From Limisphaera sp026417315 (GTDB lineage Bacteria; Verrucomicrobiota; Verrucomicrobiia; Limisphaerales; Limisphaeraceae): 64,000 nt of DNA. The position numbers were made by a program, and so were the translations under genes. Shown piece by piece: positions 9,601-17,685 of the stretch. The DNA lies in assembly GCF_049537125.1 (NCBI RefSeq), contig NZ_JBMVQY010000002.1, positions 1 to 64,000 on the forward strand, given 5' to 3'. The notes under the pieces are model-generated. The model was given only the letters and a program-made list of their open reading frames with translations, was not told where the DNA came from and did no database searches. Each line of letters starts with the position of its first letter. Positions within the stretch are counted from its first letter, which is position 1.

Positions 9601-9851
9601 ATCGTCCAGTGCGTAAACCGCAGCGTCCCGGCCTGTGCCGGCGCCGTCCGCGTCACCACCACCAATGGCGTGGACACCACACTGGTGGATGCGAACAGCG
9701 TGGGTGGATCGGACATCTCCACATACTGCACCGTGGCGGCCGAGAGCCGGACCAGGCCCAGGCAGCCGATCAGGCCGGAGACCAGCCATCGGCCCATGGC
9801 CGGACCGGGTCTCCGACGCGTGCGCGCTCGATCTGCCGGAACCGGTGCCAT
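6597..9851 (-). CDS. Large secreted FG-GAP, cohesin-like and dockerin protein
   Basis: The protein is 1084 residues from the ATG at 9851; the ATG at 9797 (MGRWLVSGLIGCLGLVRLSA) gives a tidier signal peptide and is equally likely. Domains in order: signal; beta-rich region with three TSP3-type calcium motifs (near 121, 271 and 421, each DxDxDGVPDWFE) within two tandem 151-residue repeats; five FG-GAP/VCBS-type repeats (about 525-770, LGDWDGDGDLDL, LGDWNGDGRDDL, LGDVDGDGWADL, VADVNYDGQVDV, VGDVDGDGDLDL); a fibronectin type III domain (775-865); a cohesin-like beta domain (875-1005); and a dockerin (1020-1078) with two F-hand calcium loops, DVTGDGVLDPQDFELAL and DMNGNGVADEDDAHQIL. The upstream gene ends 19 bases before 9851. 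A role as a cell-surface adhesin or scaffold is inferred. Confidence 0.82.
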   Translation of the reverse strand: MAPVPADRARTRRRPGPAMGRWLVSGLIGCLGLVRLSAATVQYVEMSDPPTLFASTSVVSTPLVVVTRTAPAQAGTLRFTHWTINGVRTNDFTGRSLNPVRFTIYEPTIAVAHYLPAQQDSDSDGVPDWFEIEYYGDLGPDAASDTDLDGYRLLEELAAGTHPRLKDEIVPGGITVHRSPAVAVNFAGWPWYQIVSEPPGLIVQSNLVPPGTIVQTPDYWNHEIQGSRFAFWDIGGIRQADSLGIALGRIRFSVTTNTVVTAHFYALQEDRDADGVPDWFELMYFPSLEVQDGGSDADGDGWTLRHEYLQQTVPRLADELVPGGVVVVRSAAVVLNFAGWPWYQILSQPPGLLVQSNLVPPGTVIRTPDLWGREMGGYRFAFWSLDGIRQEDSLGIALGMVQVPVVSNVLLTAHFHPVRGDEDADGVPDWFELTYFPSLELQDGASDADGDGWTLAQESLLGTVPKLADVWVPGGVTIVRTPALWVDLQPFERMQFVLIDGVTSNFFAGPSGSGGVRFGTDAAPALGDWDGDGDLDLFIGHTPGELRIWENIGSAYNLHLSERTAAFALLAPLWSGWRRPVPALGDWNGDGRDDLVVGGSGDTLLLVASTGHFGSPQEPAPVRSFATGSEIAGTALGDVDGDGWADLLVLRSTGTADLYLNRRDPAQPFASPATRSPLLPEPVPGPSGLAVADVNYDGQVDVLVADSSGRIWEFHRDPATEQFRLVSKVWAGTGAGFALLQGIAVGDVDGDGDLDLIGGTAEGALLALRDPSNAIPTGLQATVGPRTVLLTWAPDLHFRVAGYHVYRSVGSTQAFERLTSQWLPVPRFEDQQATPGVTHHYRVTAVRVRTSGGTGAELVVESRPSDIVSVVPGGLTLGMSDTFAAPGSNVVLQINTPLATGITGTNLEIRVRYDPSRLRPRSQIDPSRPTVERTALTESLRLRDNAAEAAGELVLWGEGGGPLQGRGNLLDLHFQLSPDAVPGTRITNVVVAARLFDSAGVELPVHIVGPAVCVVSDRYWAGDVTGDGVLDPQDFELALRLAAGQRAPTAAELAALDMNGNGVADEDDAHQILRMIHGRNPNPE
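8454..9359 (-). repeat. Tandem duplication of a 151-codon unit
   Basis: Within the dockerin protein gene, residues about 165-315 and 316-466 are two consecutive copies of the same unit. Both read, in the same order, VPGG, FAGWPWYQI, VQSNLVPPGT, RFAFW, GIRQ-DSLGIALG, DADGVPDWFEL-YFPSLE and SDADGDGWTL. Much of the sequence is identical between copies, so the duplication is recent or held by selection. Confidence 0.85.
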
Positions 9852-9870
9852 GGCGGGCGAGGGCGAAGGG

Positions 9871-11787
9871 TTAGGGCGTCTTTTTGTCCACGAACACCAT
9901 GTAGTCCGCGGCGCAACCGTACCCCAGGAGGTCGATGCCCGAGAAGAACCCGACCACACCCGCGGGTTCCGGCGATGCGCCCCAGGCCACCGCCCGTCCA
10001 TCCGCCCGGAGCGCCACACTGTGGATCGGACCTGCTGACACCGCCACGACGTTGGTCGCCTCGGCCGGCACATTCGTCTGGCCACGCGCATTGTCCCCCC
10101 AGGCCACCACCGTGCCGTCCGCGCGCAGCGCCAGGGTATGATGCAGCCCCGCCGCGATGGCGACGATGTTGGTGGCCGTGGGCGGGACCTGCAGTTGTCC
10201 CTTCGAATTGTCGCCCCAGGCCACCACGGTGCCATCGGCCCGCAACGCCACACTGTGCTGCTCACCCGCGTTTACCGCGATCACGTTGGTTGCGGTGGGC
10301 GGCACCTGACATTGACCCCTGTCGTTCCGCCCCCACGCCACCACCGTCCCGTTGCTCCGTACTACCAGGTTGTGATACGCCCCTGCGGCGATAGCCATGG
10401 CCGGCATGGCCTGAGGCGGCACGTCCAGCTGACCGTACTGGTTCGGCGCGCCATCCAGATGGTACGTGTCCCACGCCAGCACGGAACCGTCCGCCCGCAA
10501 CGCCAGCGCATGCGTGGCCCCGGCGGCAATGCCCATGACGTTGGTGGCCTCCGCCGGTGTGGACGTCGTGTTCAAAGGGACCAACCCGTCGCGCGTCAAT
10601 GCGATCGACCATGCCGGCCCAAGGGACAGCGCCCGCGTACCGCGCAGAAACAGCGTGTGCAGGAAAAACCAGCCGCGAGGCGACCACTGTGCATATTTGT
10701 CTTTCCACGCATGTGGGCCACCGGCCACGTAGGCGCGATCCACCGGGTCGTCCCCGCTCACGCGCACATACGAGCTGGCAATGCCGTATCGCGAAAGGTC
10801 TGGCCGGCTTTCCTCGGGCCGCGCCACTCGCAGACCCAGCCGGTCATAGACGTAAGCCAGCGCAGCCGGATTGGCTCCAATGTAGGCATCTGTACTGGTG
10901 ACCAGGTCCTGCGCCAGCACACAGTACGAGGGCAATCCTCCGGCGGCCACCAGCCGCGGACCTGTGGACTGAATCACAAACGGAGGGTCGCCCCCGTAAC
11001 TGATGACGCAGAAATTGCTCAGCACGCAATAATTCCGCTGGATCGTCAGCTCCGGGTTGCCCAACGCCAGCTCCCACAGGAGAATCGAGATGACTTCGGC
11101 CTCGCTTATCGGCCTGCGCAGGTAGGTCGTGGCCGGATACGCACCGTCGGCCGGCACCGTGACCCAGTGCAAGGGCAGGGGCGATCGCCGGTCCTTGGCC
11201 CGAATCTCCACCTGCACCGAAGCCACCGTCAGATCCGAGTCGGCCGCAATGTTCCACGTCAACCGCAACGGGCGATTGGCCGGGACATTCACACCCCGGT
11301 TGGTGTGCGTGCCCTCGACCAGGGCTCGAATGGGGATCACGTGCTCCAGCCGTGTGCCATTGTTGAGCCAACCCAGGGCGCCGACCTCCACCGTCTCATC
11401 GTCGGGATCCACCACACGAAAGTCCACGTCGATGTATGTCGTGCCGGGCCGCAACGTCGTGCTCAGGATCTCGACGGTCGGCGGCTGGTTCGTTTGGCCC
11501 GACAGCATCAGCTCGCCACCCAGCAGCCCGGCCAAAAGGATCCACACCGGCCGACCGCAGCCGCGGGTCTGTGCCCATGTGCGCCCCCGGCCGAGACGGG
11601 GCCGACGAGAAACCGGTTGGGAAAATGCAGTGCGCGCCGGCGGCTCTTTGGCCGGGCCGATCCGGTCGCGTGGGCGGTCCGCCTGATGCGGCCGGCGCTG
11701 GATCCGGGCGCCCGGGGTTGGGAGGTGTGGAATGACCGGAGTGGGATTGCTTGGTCTTGAGCCGGGGAACCGGAAGTCGTCCTGCAT
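9871..11787 (-). CDS. Secreted RCC1-repeat protein
   Basis: The protein has 638 residues from the ATG at 11787. An AGGAGGTG Shine-Dalgarno sequence lies five bases before this ATG, which argues against the in-frame GTG at 11802. The first 78 residues are Pro/Arg-rich, followed by a hydrophobic stretch (about 82-96, VWILLAGLLGGELML) that looks like a signal peptide set unusually far in. The middle (100-400) is beta-rich and unrecognised, with a Cys-containing segment NYCVLSNFCVISYGG near 252. Residues about 415-605 contain five RCC1-type repeats of about 48 residues with the signature GxxHxLALRADGTVVAWGDN. These form a beta-propeller that binds proteins. It is the first gene of the surface-protein run and is followed 19 bases later by the dockerin protein gene. 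Confidence 0.82.
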   Translation of the reverse strand: MQDDFRFPGSRPSNPTPVIPHLPTPGARIQRRPHQADRPRDRIGPAKEPPARTAFSQPVSRRPRLGRGRTWAQTRGCGRPVWILLAGLLGGELMLSGQTNQPPTVEILSTTLRPGTTYIDVDFRVVDPDDETVEVGALGWLNNGTRLEHVIPIRALVEGTHTNRGVNVPANRPLRLTWNIAADSDLTVASVQVEIRAKDRRSPLPLHWVTVPADGAYPATTYLRRPISEAEVISILLWELALGNPELTIQRNYCVLSNFCVISYGGDPPFVIQSTGPRLVAAGGLPSYCVLAQDLVTSTDAYIGANPAALAYVYDRLGLRVARPEESRPDLSRYGIASSYVRVSGDDPVDRAYVAGGPHAWKDKYAQWSPRGWFFLHTLFLRGTRALSLGPAWSIALTRDGLVPLNTTSTPAEATNVMGIAAGATHALALRADGSVLAWDTYHLDGAPNQYGQLDVPPQAMPAMAIAAGAYHNLVVRSNGTVVAWGRNDRGQCQVPPTATNVIAVNAGEQHSVALRADGTVVAWGDNSKGQLQVPPTATNIVAIAAGLHHTLALRADGTVVAWGDNARGQTNVPAEATNVVAVSAGPIHSVALRADGRAVAWGASPEPAGVVGFFSGIDLLGYGCAADYMVFVDKKTP

Positions 11788-13325
11788 GGTCACCTCCTGC
11801 ACGTGTTTAACGGCTCTGCGAGGCTACACTGCCTTTAGCAAACGCCCGTGAGCCCGATCTGTCAAGGCCCTGCCCCGCAGCCGTTTCGAGACCTCCTTGC
11901 TTTGACGGCATCAGGGATGGAAAGACTTCCGCTGCAGTCGACGCTGTTCCGCATCCCCGAGACGGACGCAGGAAAACCCGGGCCGGGGGAAAAGCGTCGC
12001 CACGGGTGGGGGGGTGGGCTCGCCTGTGGACTCTGCGTTTCGATGGTACCGCCGGTATGCGGCAGGGGGAAGGAACGCGTCCCGCGTTTTGGGGTTGGCC
12101 CGAAGTTCAATCAGACGGCTGGCGGCGTTGGTGGACAGCCTCGCAGGCGGCGCCGTGGCGACCTGTGACGGTCCGGGTTATAGCTGCAAGGGATTGCGCA
12201 GGGGAGGGCCGTTCGCGGAGGAGGAGGTGGTTTGTCCGCAAGGGATAAAGTCGAGAATGGCCCCGCACCTGCTTGCCCGGACTGCCCCGGGCATGGGGCC
12301 GTCGCGAGTGGACATACAAGGTACGGTGTGGCTCTTTATGGCCGTGCTCCTCGGGGGCTCGAGGTACCCCATCGAGGCCGCCCCTGCCCAGGCTCGGCAG
12401 GTCGGAAAAGGCAGACTTGTCCGGGGCAACTGTTGTGTCTATGGTGTGCATCGCATTTGCCCTGGTGGGATGCGTTGTGAAAGCTGAGCGTGCCAACAGT
12501 GAGGAGCGAGCTCAGGGCGCGGGAGCTGTGGCTTCTCGGTTTGAGCACGGCAGTGGGGTCCCCGGGTTCGATTTTCAATCACCGTTCGTTTGCCCTCCCG
12601 CTCGGCTGGTGGGTCGGGATAGACTTTTGGCTGCGGTTGCCGGGCCGAATGTGGGCGGCACATTGCGGGGGCAGGCAGTCAGGGTCGGGCAAGCGAAGCG
12701 TCGCATCCCCGGGGGGAAAGGGCGGTCGCTGGTGTCCCCAGGAACGGAGCGATCCGCCGGCTGTATCTCGCGATGTCCTCGATGGATCTCAGGGGGCTTC
12801 ACTCGGACGGTCATCGGATGGACACGGCGACTACGCAGCTGCGTGACTTGCGAGCCGGACGTGGGTAGTAGCGCGGTCATGACTGTCCATTTGCGACGCC
12901 CTGTTTGGCACCCTCAACCCTCCGAGGATCGCCCACGAGCCTTGGCCATTGGCCTTTCTCGTCTCTGCCGACATCTCGACCACACATCCGGACAGCTCTG
13001 TGAGCTGGGCGAGGCCCACTCTTGTGGTGTGCGGCCACCCTCCCCGGCCGGAGAATCAATCGGTATGCCGCTGGGATTGCGGGTGTGGATCGGACGGTCT
13101 TTTGTGGCAGCCGTCGTCTCAGGACGATCGGGGCGAATTGTGGCGGCGGGTTGGGAACCTCCCTCGGTTCCCGACCTTCGCCTCGGCATCTCAGCCATAC
13201 GGAAGTCGCGCAGCACTATTTGCGGCTGCAGTGTTGATGTTCAATTGCCCCGCTCTGGTACGGGTATCGGTGGGGCAAGGTGGAATTGCCGGCTTGAGGT
13301 GTATTGAGCACTAGGTAGATGGTGT
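11788..13325. other. 1.5 kb without a supportable gene
   Basis: This gap separates the start of the RCC1-repeat gene from the helicase gene. Open frames exist on both strands, but none has a family signature, consistent codon use or a convincing ribosome binding site. One frame from 12441 begins with a lipoprotein-like segment (MVCIAFALVGC) and then loses protein-like composition. The promoter of the RCC1 gene should lie within the first 80 bases, where the strand is locally AT-richer around 11805-11850. I see no tRNA-like, CRISPR-like or strong inverted-repeat structure. The segment may be decayed DNA of an accessory region. Confidence 0.5.
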
Positions 13326-15641
13326 ATGGAACAACTCCTTGCCAGGCTTCGGAGATTTGATGCCCTGAGGGACGGGTCTGACGGGGGACGAGGAGACATT
13401 GTACTCACCCGGAAGCTCCCGTGTAAGCCACCTGATTTTGCTCCGGAAAGCTCCCTTGGCCGTCTTCCCGTGGCGATTCGGCGAGCGCTGAGCAGCTTGG
13501 GCATTCGCGCTTTGTACGCGCATCAGGCTCAAGCGATCGAAAGTATCTTGAGCGGCGAGGATGTTGTACTCGAGGCCCCGACGGCCAGCGGCAAGACACT
13601 ATGCTTCAACATTCCCTTGGTTCTGGGCCTGTTGGAGTCGCCTCACTCCCATGCGCTGATGGTTCATCCGATGAAAGCCCTGTCGAACGATCAGCGCCGC
13701 CAGTTCGAGGAGCTTGCCGGGGCAGTCGAGGCAGCGTCGGCACGGCGGTTGGAATCGTGGGTGTTCGATGGAGATCTCGACCCCGAACATCGCAGATTGC
13801 TCAAGGCGCATCCACCGGCCGTGTTGTTTACGAATCCGGAGATGCTTCACCAAAGCTTCCTTGGATGGCAGGAGCAGTGGACTACATTCCTTTCCCATCT
13901 GCGACTGGTCATTCTTGATGAGATTCATGAGTACCGGGGGTACTTCGGCACGAACGTGGCGCTTCTTTTGCGAAGGTTCTTCGCAAAACTAAGTCAGCTT
14001 GGCGTACGTCCTCAGATCGTGCTCGCAACGGCGACCTGCGGAAATGCCGAGGAACATGCCTACCGGCTCACAGGACGGAGGTGCAAGGTTGTGCGGGCGG
14101 CGACAACCATGCGTCCTGAGCGTCACTTCGCGTTCATCGATCCCGACATTCCCGACTTTCGGTTCTACGAGATCTACCTGCTGCGGATTGCACGAGCAGC
14201 CCTGGCATGTGTCAGCGAGGGACTGAGCACGTTGGTATTCTGTCCGTCCAGGAGATTCGCAGAAGAAGCCGCCGTGCGAGCCAAACGGGACGCTGTCGAG
14301 TATGGAATCGACGCCGGGAGAATCGCACCGTACCGCAGCGGTTACGAGGCCGCCCTTAGGCGGGAGATCGAGGAGGGACTCCGCACAGGCCGATTTCAGG
14401 CCGTTTTCTGCACGAATGCCCTGGAGATTGGGGTGGACATCGGCCGATTGGACGCTTGCATCCTCGCAGGCTTCCCCGACAGTGTGCTTTCCGCCTGGCA
14501 GCGTATCGGCCGCGTTGGGCGGAGTTGGGAGAAGAAAGCCTACGTGCTGTTTTACGCGCTCAACAATCCTTTCGACAAGTTTTTCGCGAGTAATATTGAT
14601 GCGTTCCTTAACAAGCCACTCGACGAGATTTTGATCGGAATCGACAACGAGGAGCTCATGAGCCGGCATCTGCCGTACCTGGTGCACGAGTGCGGCGGAG
14701 AGGTTACCCGTGAATTGGAGCAGACTCTCGGATCCTGCTTCTACAACTTCAGTCGCAAGGCGATGGCGGGCAAAAAGCCGGTTAGGGGCGTCAAGCCGAA
14801 CTATCAGCAGCTGAAGATCCGCGGGGGATCCGGCATGATGTATCGGCTGCTGTACAAGGGCAAGGAAATCGGCGAGATTTCCGACATACACCTTTTTCGA
14901 GAGGCGTACGTGGGTGCGATTTACAACCACTTCGGTCGGCCATACAAGGTAGCCGCCCATGGTGCGGCGGAAGTTCTGCTGGAGGAGGCCGACCCGCATC
15001 TTCGTACGGAGGGCGTTTTCTGGACGGTCATCCATGGGCCTGAAATCCTCTCGGGCCGTCGCTATGCAGAGAGCATTGCAGCCTGCTACGGAAAGCTCAC
15101 GGTGTTCGAGAACTTCGGGGGATTCAAGCTAATTGACACGCATTCGGGCCAAGTTGTGAGGGAGGAGCGTGGGCAGCTTGCTCGCTCTTCGAGCGTCAGA
15201 GGTTTCTGGCTGGAGCTGGCGAATCTTTCGGCTCTGGGTGGCGATTTTGAGGCCCGAGACCTCGTTGGGTTGGAGCAACTCCTGCGAATTGGGGCGCCCT
15301 TCGTGGTTCCCTGCGACAGGCATGACCTCAGCACTCACACGACACTCAGGGACCCCCCAACGGTATACTTGTACGAGAGCGTGCCGGGTGGCATTGGTGT
15401 GGCGGAGAGGGCCCTGGAGTTGTGGCCCAGGATCATTGAGACGGCCATTCGAATCGCCGAGAAGTGCCCCTGCAAGCGTGGATGCCCGAGCTGCCTGATG
15501 CCCCCGCGACCGCCTTCAGGCTTTGAGGAGCCCAAGAAGGACCGGGCGATGGCACTGGCCAGGCGGCTTCTAAGCATTGCAGAAAAGGCCGCGCTTGAGA
15601 AGTTTGATCCGGGATCTCATGCATGGGTTCCCGCGTCGTGA
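13326..15641 (+). CDS. MrfA/Hrq1-like DExH helicase with C-terminal zinc-binding domain
   Basis: This 771-residue superfamily 2 helicase resembles YprA/MrfA of Bacillus and eukaryotic Hrq1, 3'-5' DNA helicases linked to repair of crosslinks. Motifs in order: I EAPTASGKT (83-91), Ia VHPMKALSNDQ (113-123), II DEIH (198-201), III ATATCGN (235-241), V TNALEIGVDIG (363-373), VI QRIGRVGR (392-399). The C-terminal part is the DUF1998/MZB domain with a four-cysteine cluster CPCKRGCPSC (Cys714, 716, 720, 723). No MrfB-type exonuclease gene is next to it. Codon use looks less GC-biased than in neighbouring genes, and both flanks lack genes, which fits acquisition by transfer. DUF1998 helicases also occur in defence systems such as DISARM, but no other component is present here. 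Confidence 0.88.
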   Translation: MEQLLARLRRFDALRDGSDGGRGDIVLTRKLPCKPPDFAPESSLGRLPVAIRRALSSLGIRALYAHQAQAIESILSGEDVVLEAPTASGKTLCFNIPLVLGLLESPHSHALMVHPMKALSNDQRRQFEELAGAVEAASARRLESWVFDGDLDPEHRRLLKAHPPAVLFTNPEMLHQSFLGWQEQWTTFLSHLRLVILDEIHEYRGYFGTNVALLLRRFFAKLSQLGVRPQIVLATATCGNAEEHAYRLTGRRCKVVRAATTMRPERHFAFIDPDIPDFRFYEIYLLRIARAALACVSEGLSTLVFCPSRRFAEEAAVRAKRDAVEYGIDAGRIAPYRSGYEAALRREIEEGLRTGRFQAVFCTNALEIGVDIGRLDACILAGFPDSVLSAWQRIGRVGRSWEKKAYVLFYALNNPFDKFFASNIDAFLNKPLDEILIGIDNEELMSRHLPYLVHECGGEVTRELEQTLGSCFYNFSRKAMAGKKPVRGVKPNYQQLKIRGGSGMMYRLLYKGKEIGEISDIHLFREAYVGAIYNHFGRPYKVAAHGAAEVLLEEADPHLRTEGVFWTVIHGPEILSGRRYAESIAACYGKLTVFENFGGFKLIDTHSGQVVREERGQLARSSSVRGFWLELANLSALGGDFEARDLVGLEQLLRIGAPFVVPCDRHDLSTHTTLRDPPTVYLYESVPGGIGVAERALELWPRIIETAIRIAEKCPCKRGCPSCLMPPRPPSGFEEPKKDRAMALARRLLSIAEKAALEKFDPGSHAWVPAS

Positions 15642-16960
15642 AAAGCCGATTGCGATGGACCGACAAGTGCACCAGAGAATACCGCAGACGTCCGGAGGTG
15701 ATGGAGAAGGGTGCATGACAAGTCGGCCGCGATAAGTGGGGCCGACCCGTTGAGGATTGTGGAAAAAGTCAGAGTGAACGTACCCACGAGTGGGCTCGCG
15801 GGCCAGCGGGCGGATGGCTCAGAGCGCGGCTTCGAACATATTGTGACCACCGAGGGTGAGCTTGCCCTGTGCCGCTGGTCCGCCGCGGCCGGGCGCGAGC
15901 AAATGACATGTGAGGCGTGATCCTGCATCACCTGAGGGTCCGGTTCAGTAAGCGCTGCGAGGACTGCGCGCGTGGGCTTCGCAGCCAACGATTTCGCTGC
16001 CAACGGGCGGGCTGCGAGGTCGTCCGGTTGGGATACGAGGTGTGCGGGTTAGGAAGGGGTGTGAGGAGAGGGGGCAGGGAAAGACTTTGTGGCGGGAAGC
16101 CGGGATAGAGCTCATGGAGCTTTCGGTGGCGTGCAAGGGGCAGGGGAAGTCAGAGCGCAAGTTGAGGGGGCCCATAAGGGGAAAGCAGGTCGCTGTTTGA
16201 CGGAACGATGTCGGAAGCGGTGGCAGAGATCGCTGGGCGGATGCATACAATGTTAAGGGCACGGCGCAACCGGCATCGGGGCCGGGACTGAACGCGGGTG
16301 TGGGCTTCTTGGAGGTTCTCGCCGGCGGCTTGGTGCGGCTGGCGCAGCGGCGCCCGACACCGGGGTGCTGAACTGCGCACTATGGATTGGCGACGGCCGC
16401 AAGGAGGCACCAATAATCGGCGGCTGCCTCTCCGACCTATTGCGCGCTGTACGAACGACCAGAACAAAACCGCTTGCACCTTGCCCCGTAGAGCCCACAG
16501 GACTCCGCAGTACGCTACGACTCGGGCAACCTCCTCTTACATGCCCAACGGAGGCAACCGGCAGTTGCGGGAAGGACATGGCGTCGAGCCGCGGCTTCGA
16601 GTGGAGGACGCCCAAGCAGAAGTGCTCCGGGTGAAACGGATCGCCAAGGGAGACCCCGCTGAGGCGGCCGAAGCGGCCACGATCTGCCGCTCGCAGGGTA
16701 GGGCCCACCGTTGCGGGCAGGGGCGCCGGTGGCGGGATTCTGGCAACCGAACGGCTTTCACCCACCAGGGTCAGACCAATAGGCGCTGCAGCACGCAAGA
16801 CGAATCGGTCTGCTGGTGTCCAGGTCGTGGTCGAGCGGCTTTCGTGCTGGTTTCCCTTGGACCAAGCCTGCTGGGGACTTTAGGCGTGGGGTCCGGCTGC
16901 GTGGGTGGTGTTGCCGGTGGCTTGACGGCGGGCGGGGGTTGGGGTTCTTTCGCCTGCCGC
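15642..16960. other. 1.3 kb without a supportable gene
   Basis: The gap between the helicase gene and the DedA gene contains open frames on both strands, none with a recognisable domain or consistent codon use. A plus-strand frame at 15711-15920 and a minus-strand frame at 16253-16798 were the longest considered and neither is convincing. No terminator with a T-run was found directly after the helicase stop, and no insertion-sequence ends or tRNA were recognised. Like the gap before the helicase, this may be decayed accessory DNA. Confidence 0.5.
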
Positions 16961-17584
16961 ATGAGCGAAGTGTCTCCGCGGGCAAGAACCGGGCCGTCGG
17001 CCTGGTTGCGTCGGTTGTATGAGTGGACGGTGAGCTGGGCGGAACGGCCGGGTGGCGCCTGGGCGCTGTTCTGGATCGCCTTTGCCGAGTCGTCGGTGTT
17101 TCCCGTGCCGCCGGACGTGCTGCTGCTGGCCCTGAGCGTGGGGGCTCCGCGGCGGGCGCTGTTTTTTGCCCTGGTGTGCTCGGTGGGATCGGTGTTGGGC
17201 GGAATGTTCGGCTATGCCCTGGGTTACGGGGCGTGGCAGTCGGTGAAGGGGTTTTTCATCCCGTATGTGTTTTCCCAGGAGGCGTTCGATCGAGTGGCCG
17301 CCCTGTACGAGCAGAACGCGTTTTGGGCGATTCTGACGGCGGCGTTCACGCCCATCCCTTACAAGGTTTTCACCGTGGCGGCAGGGGTTTGTGAGGTGAG
17401 TTTTTGGACGCTGGTGGTGGCGTCCGCGGTGGGACGGCCTGCTCGGTTCTTTTTGGTTGGCGGGGCGATTTACCTCCTGGGGCCGCAGGTGAAGGGGTGG
17501 ATCGAGAAGTACTTCGACTGGCTGGCCTGGGGGGTGTTGGTGCTGGGCGTGGCCGGATTTGTGGCGCTGAAGTATCTGCGCTGA
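16961..17584 (+). CDS. DedA/VTT-family membrane protein (YqaA-like)
   Basis: The 207-residue integral membrane protein carries the VTT (SNARE-associated) signature of the DedA superfamily: AESSVFPVPPDVLLLALSVG (about residues 39-58), GGMFGYALGYGAW in the next re-entrant region, and FTPIPYKVFTVAAGV with the conserved Pro-rich loop. The final hydrophobic segment is WLAWGVLVLGVAGFVAL. Members move undecaprenyl phosphate or phospholipids across the membrane or affect membrane potential; which applies here is unknown. The ATG at 16961 is chosen because the protein-like sequence begins there, while the upstream in-frame codons are not protein-like. A lipid-kinase gene follows about 100 bases later, so both may concern membrane lipids. 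Confidence 0.82.
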   Translation: MSEVSPRARTGPSAWLRRLYEWTVSWAERPGGAWALFWIAFAESSVFPVPPDVLLLALSVGAPRRALFFALVCSVGSVLGGMFGYALGYGAWQSVKGFFIPYVFSQEAFDRVAALYEQNAFWAILTAAFTPIPYKVFTVAAGVCEVSFWTLVVASAVGRPARFFLVGGAIYLLGPQVKGWIEKYFDWLAWGVLVLGVAGFVALKYLR

Positions 17585-17685
17585 GCGGCGGAAGCCGGGA
17601 GGCGCGCTCGCGCACGAAGGCCCGGGCGTGGAGCGAGGACGGCCCCGTTCGGAGCCCGAGGCCAAGCAGGGCGAGGATTCGACGG

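Noticed and set aside
11788..11802. GTG start at 11802 for the RCC1 gene
   Set aside because: It lies within the AGGAGGTG sequence that serves as the ribosome binding site for the ATG at 11787.
12273..13307. Plus-strand frame with a lipoprotein-like start at 12441
   Set aside because: After the first 20 residues the sequence has no protein-like pattern, no family match and an ordinary non-coding composition. Chance cannot be ruled out.
13326..15641. DISARM or Druantia defence system
   Set aside because: Only one helicase with a DUF1998-type end is present. No methyltransferase, phospholipase D or other required components lie nearby.
16253..16798. Minus-strand frame of 181 codons between the helicase and DedA genes
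   Set aside because: Pro/Arg/Ser-rich composition without domains, and no ribosome binding site. Other frames overlap it equally well.
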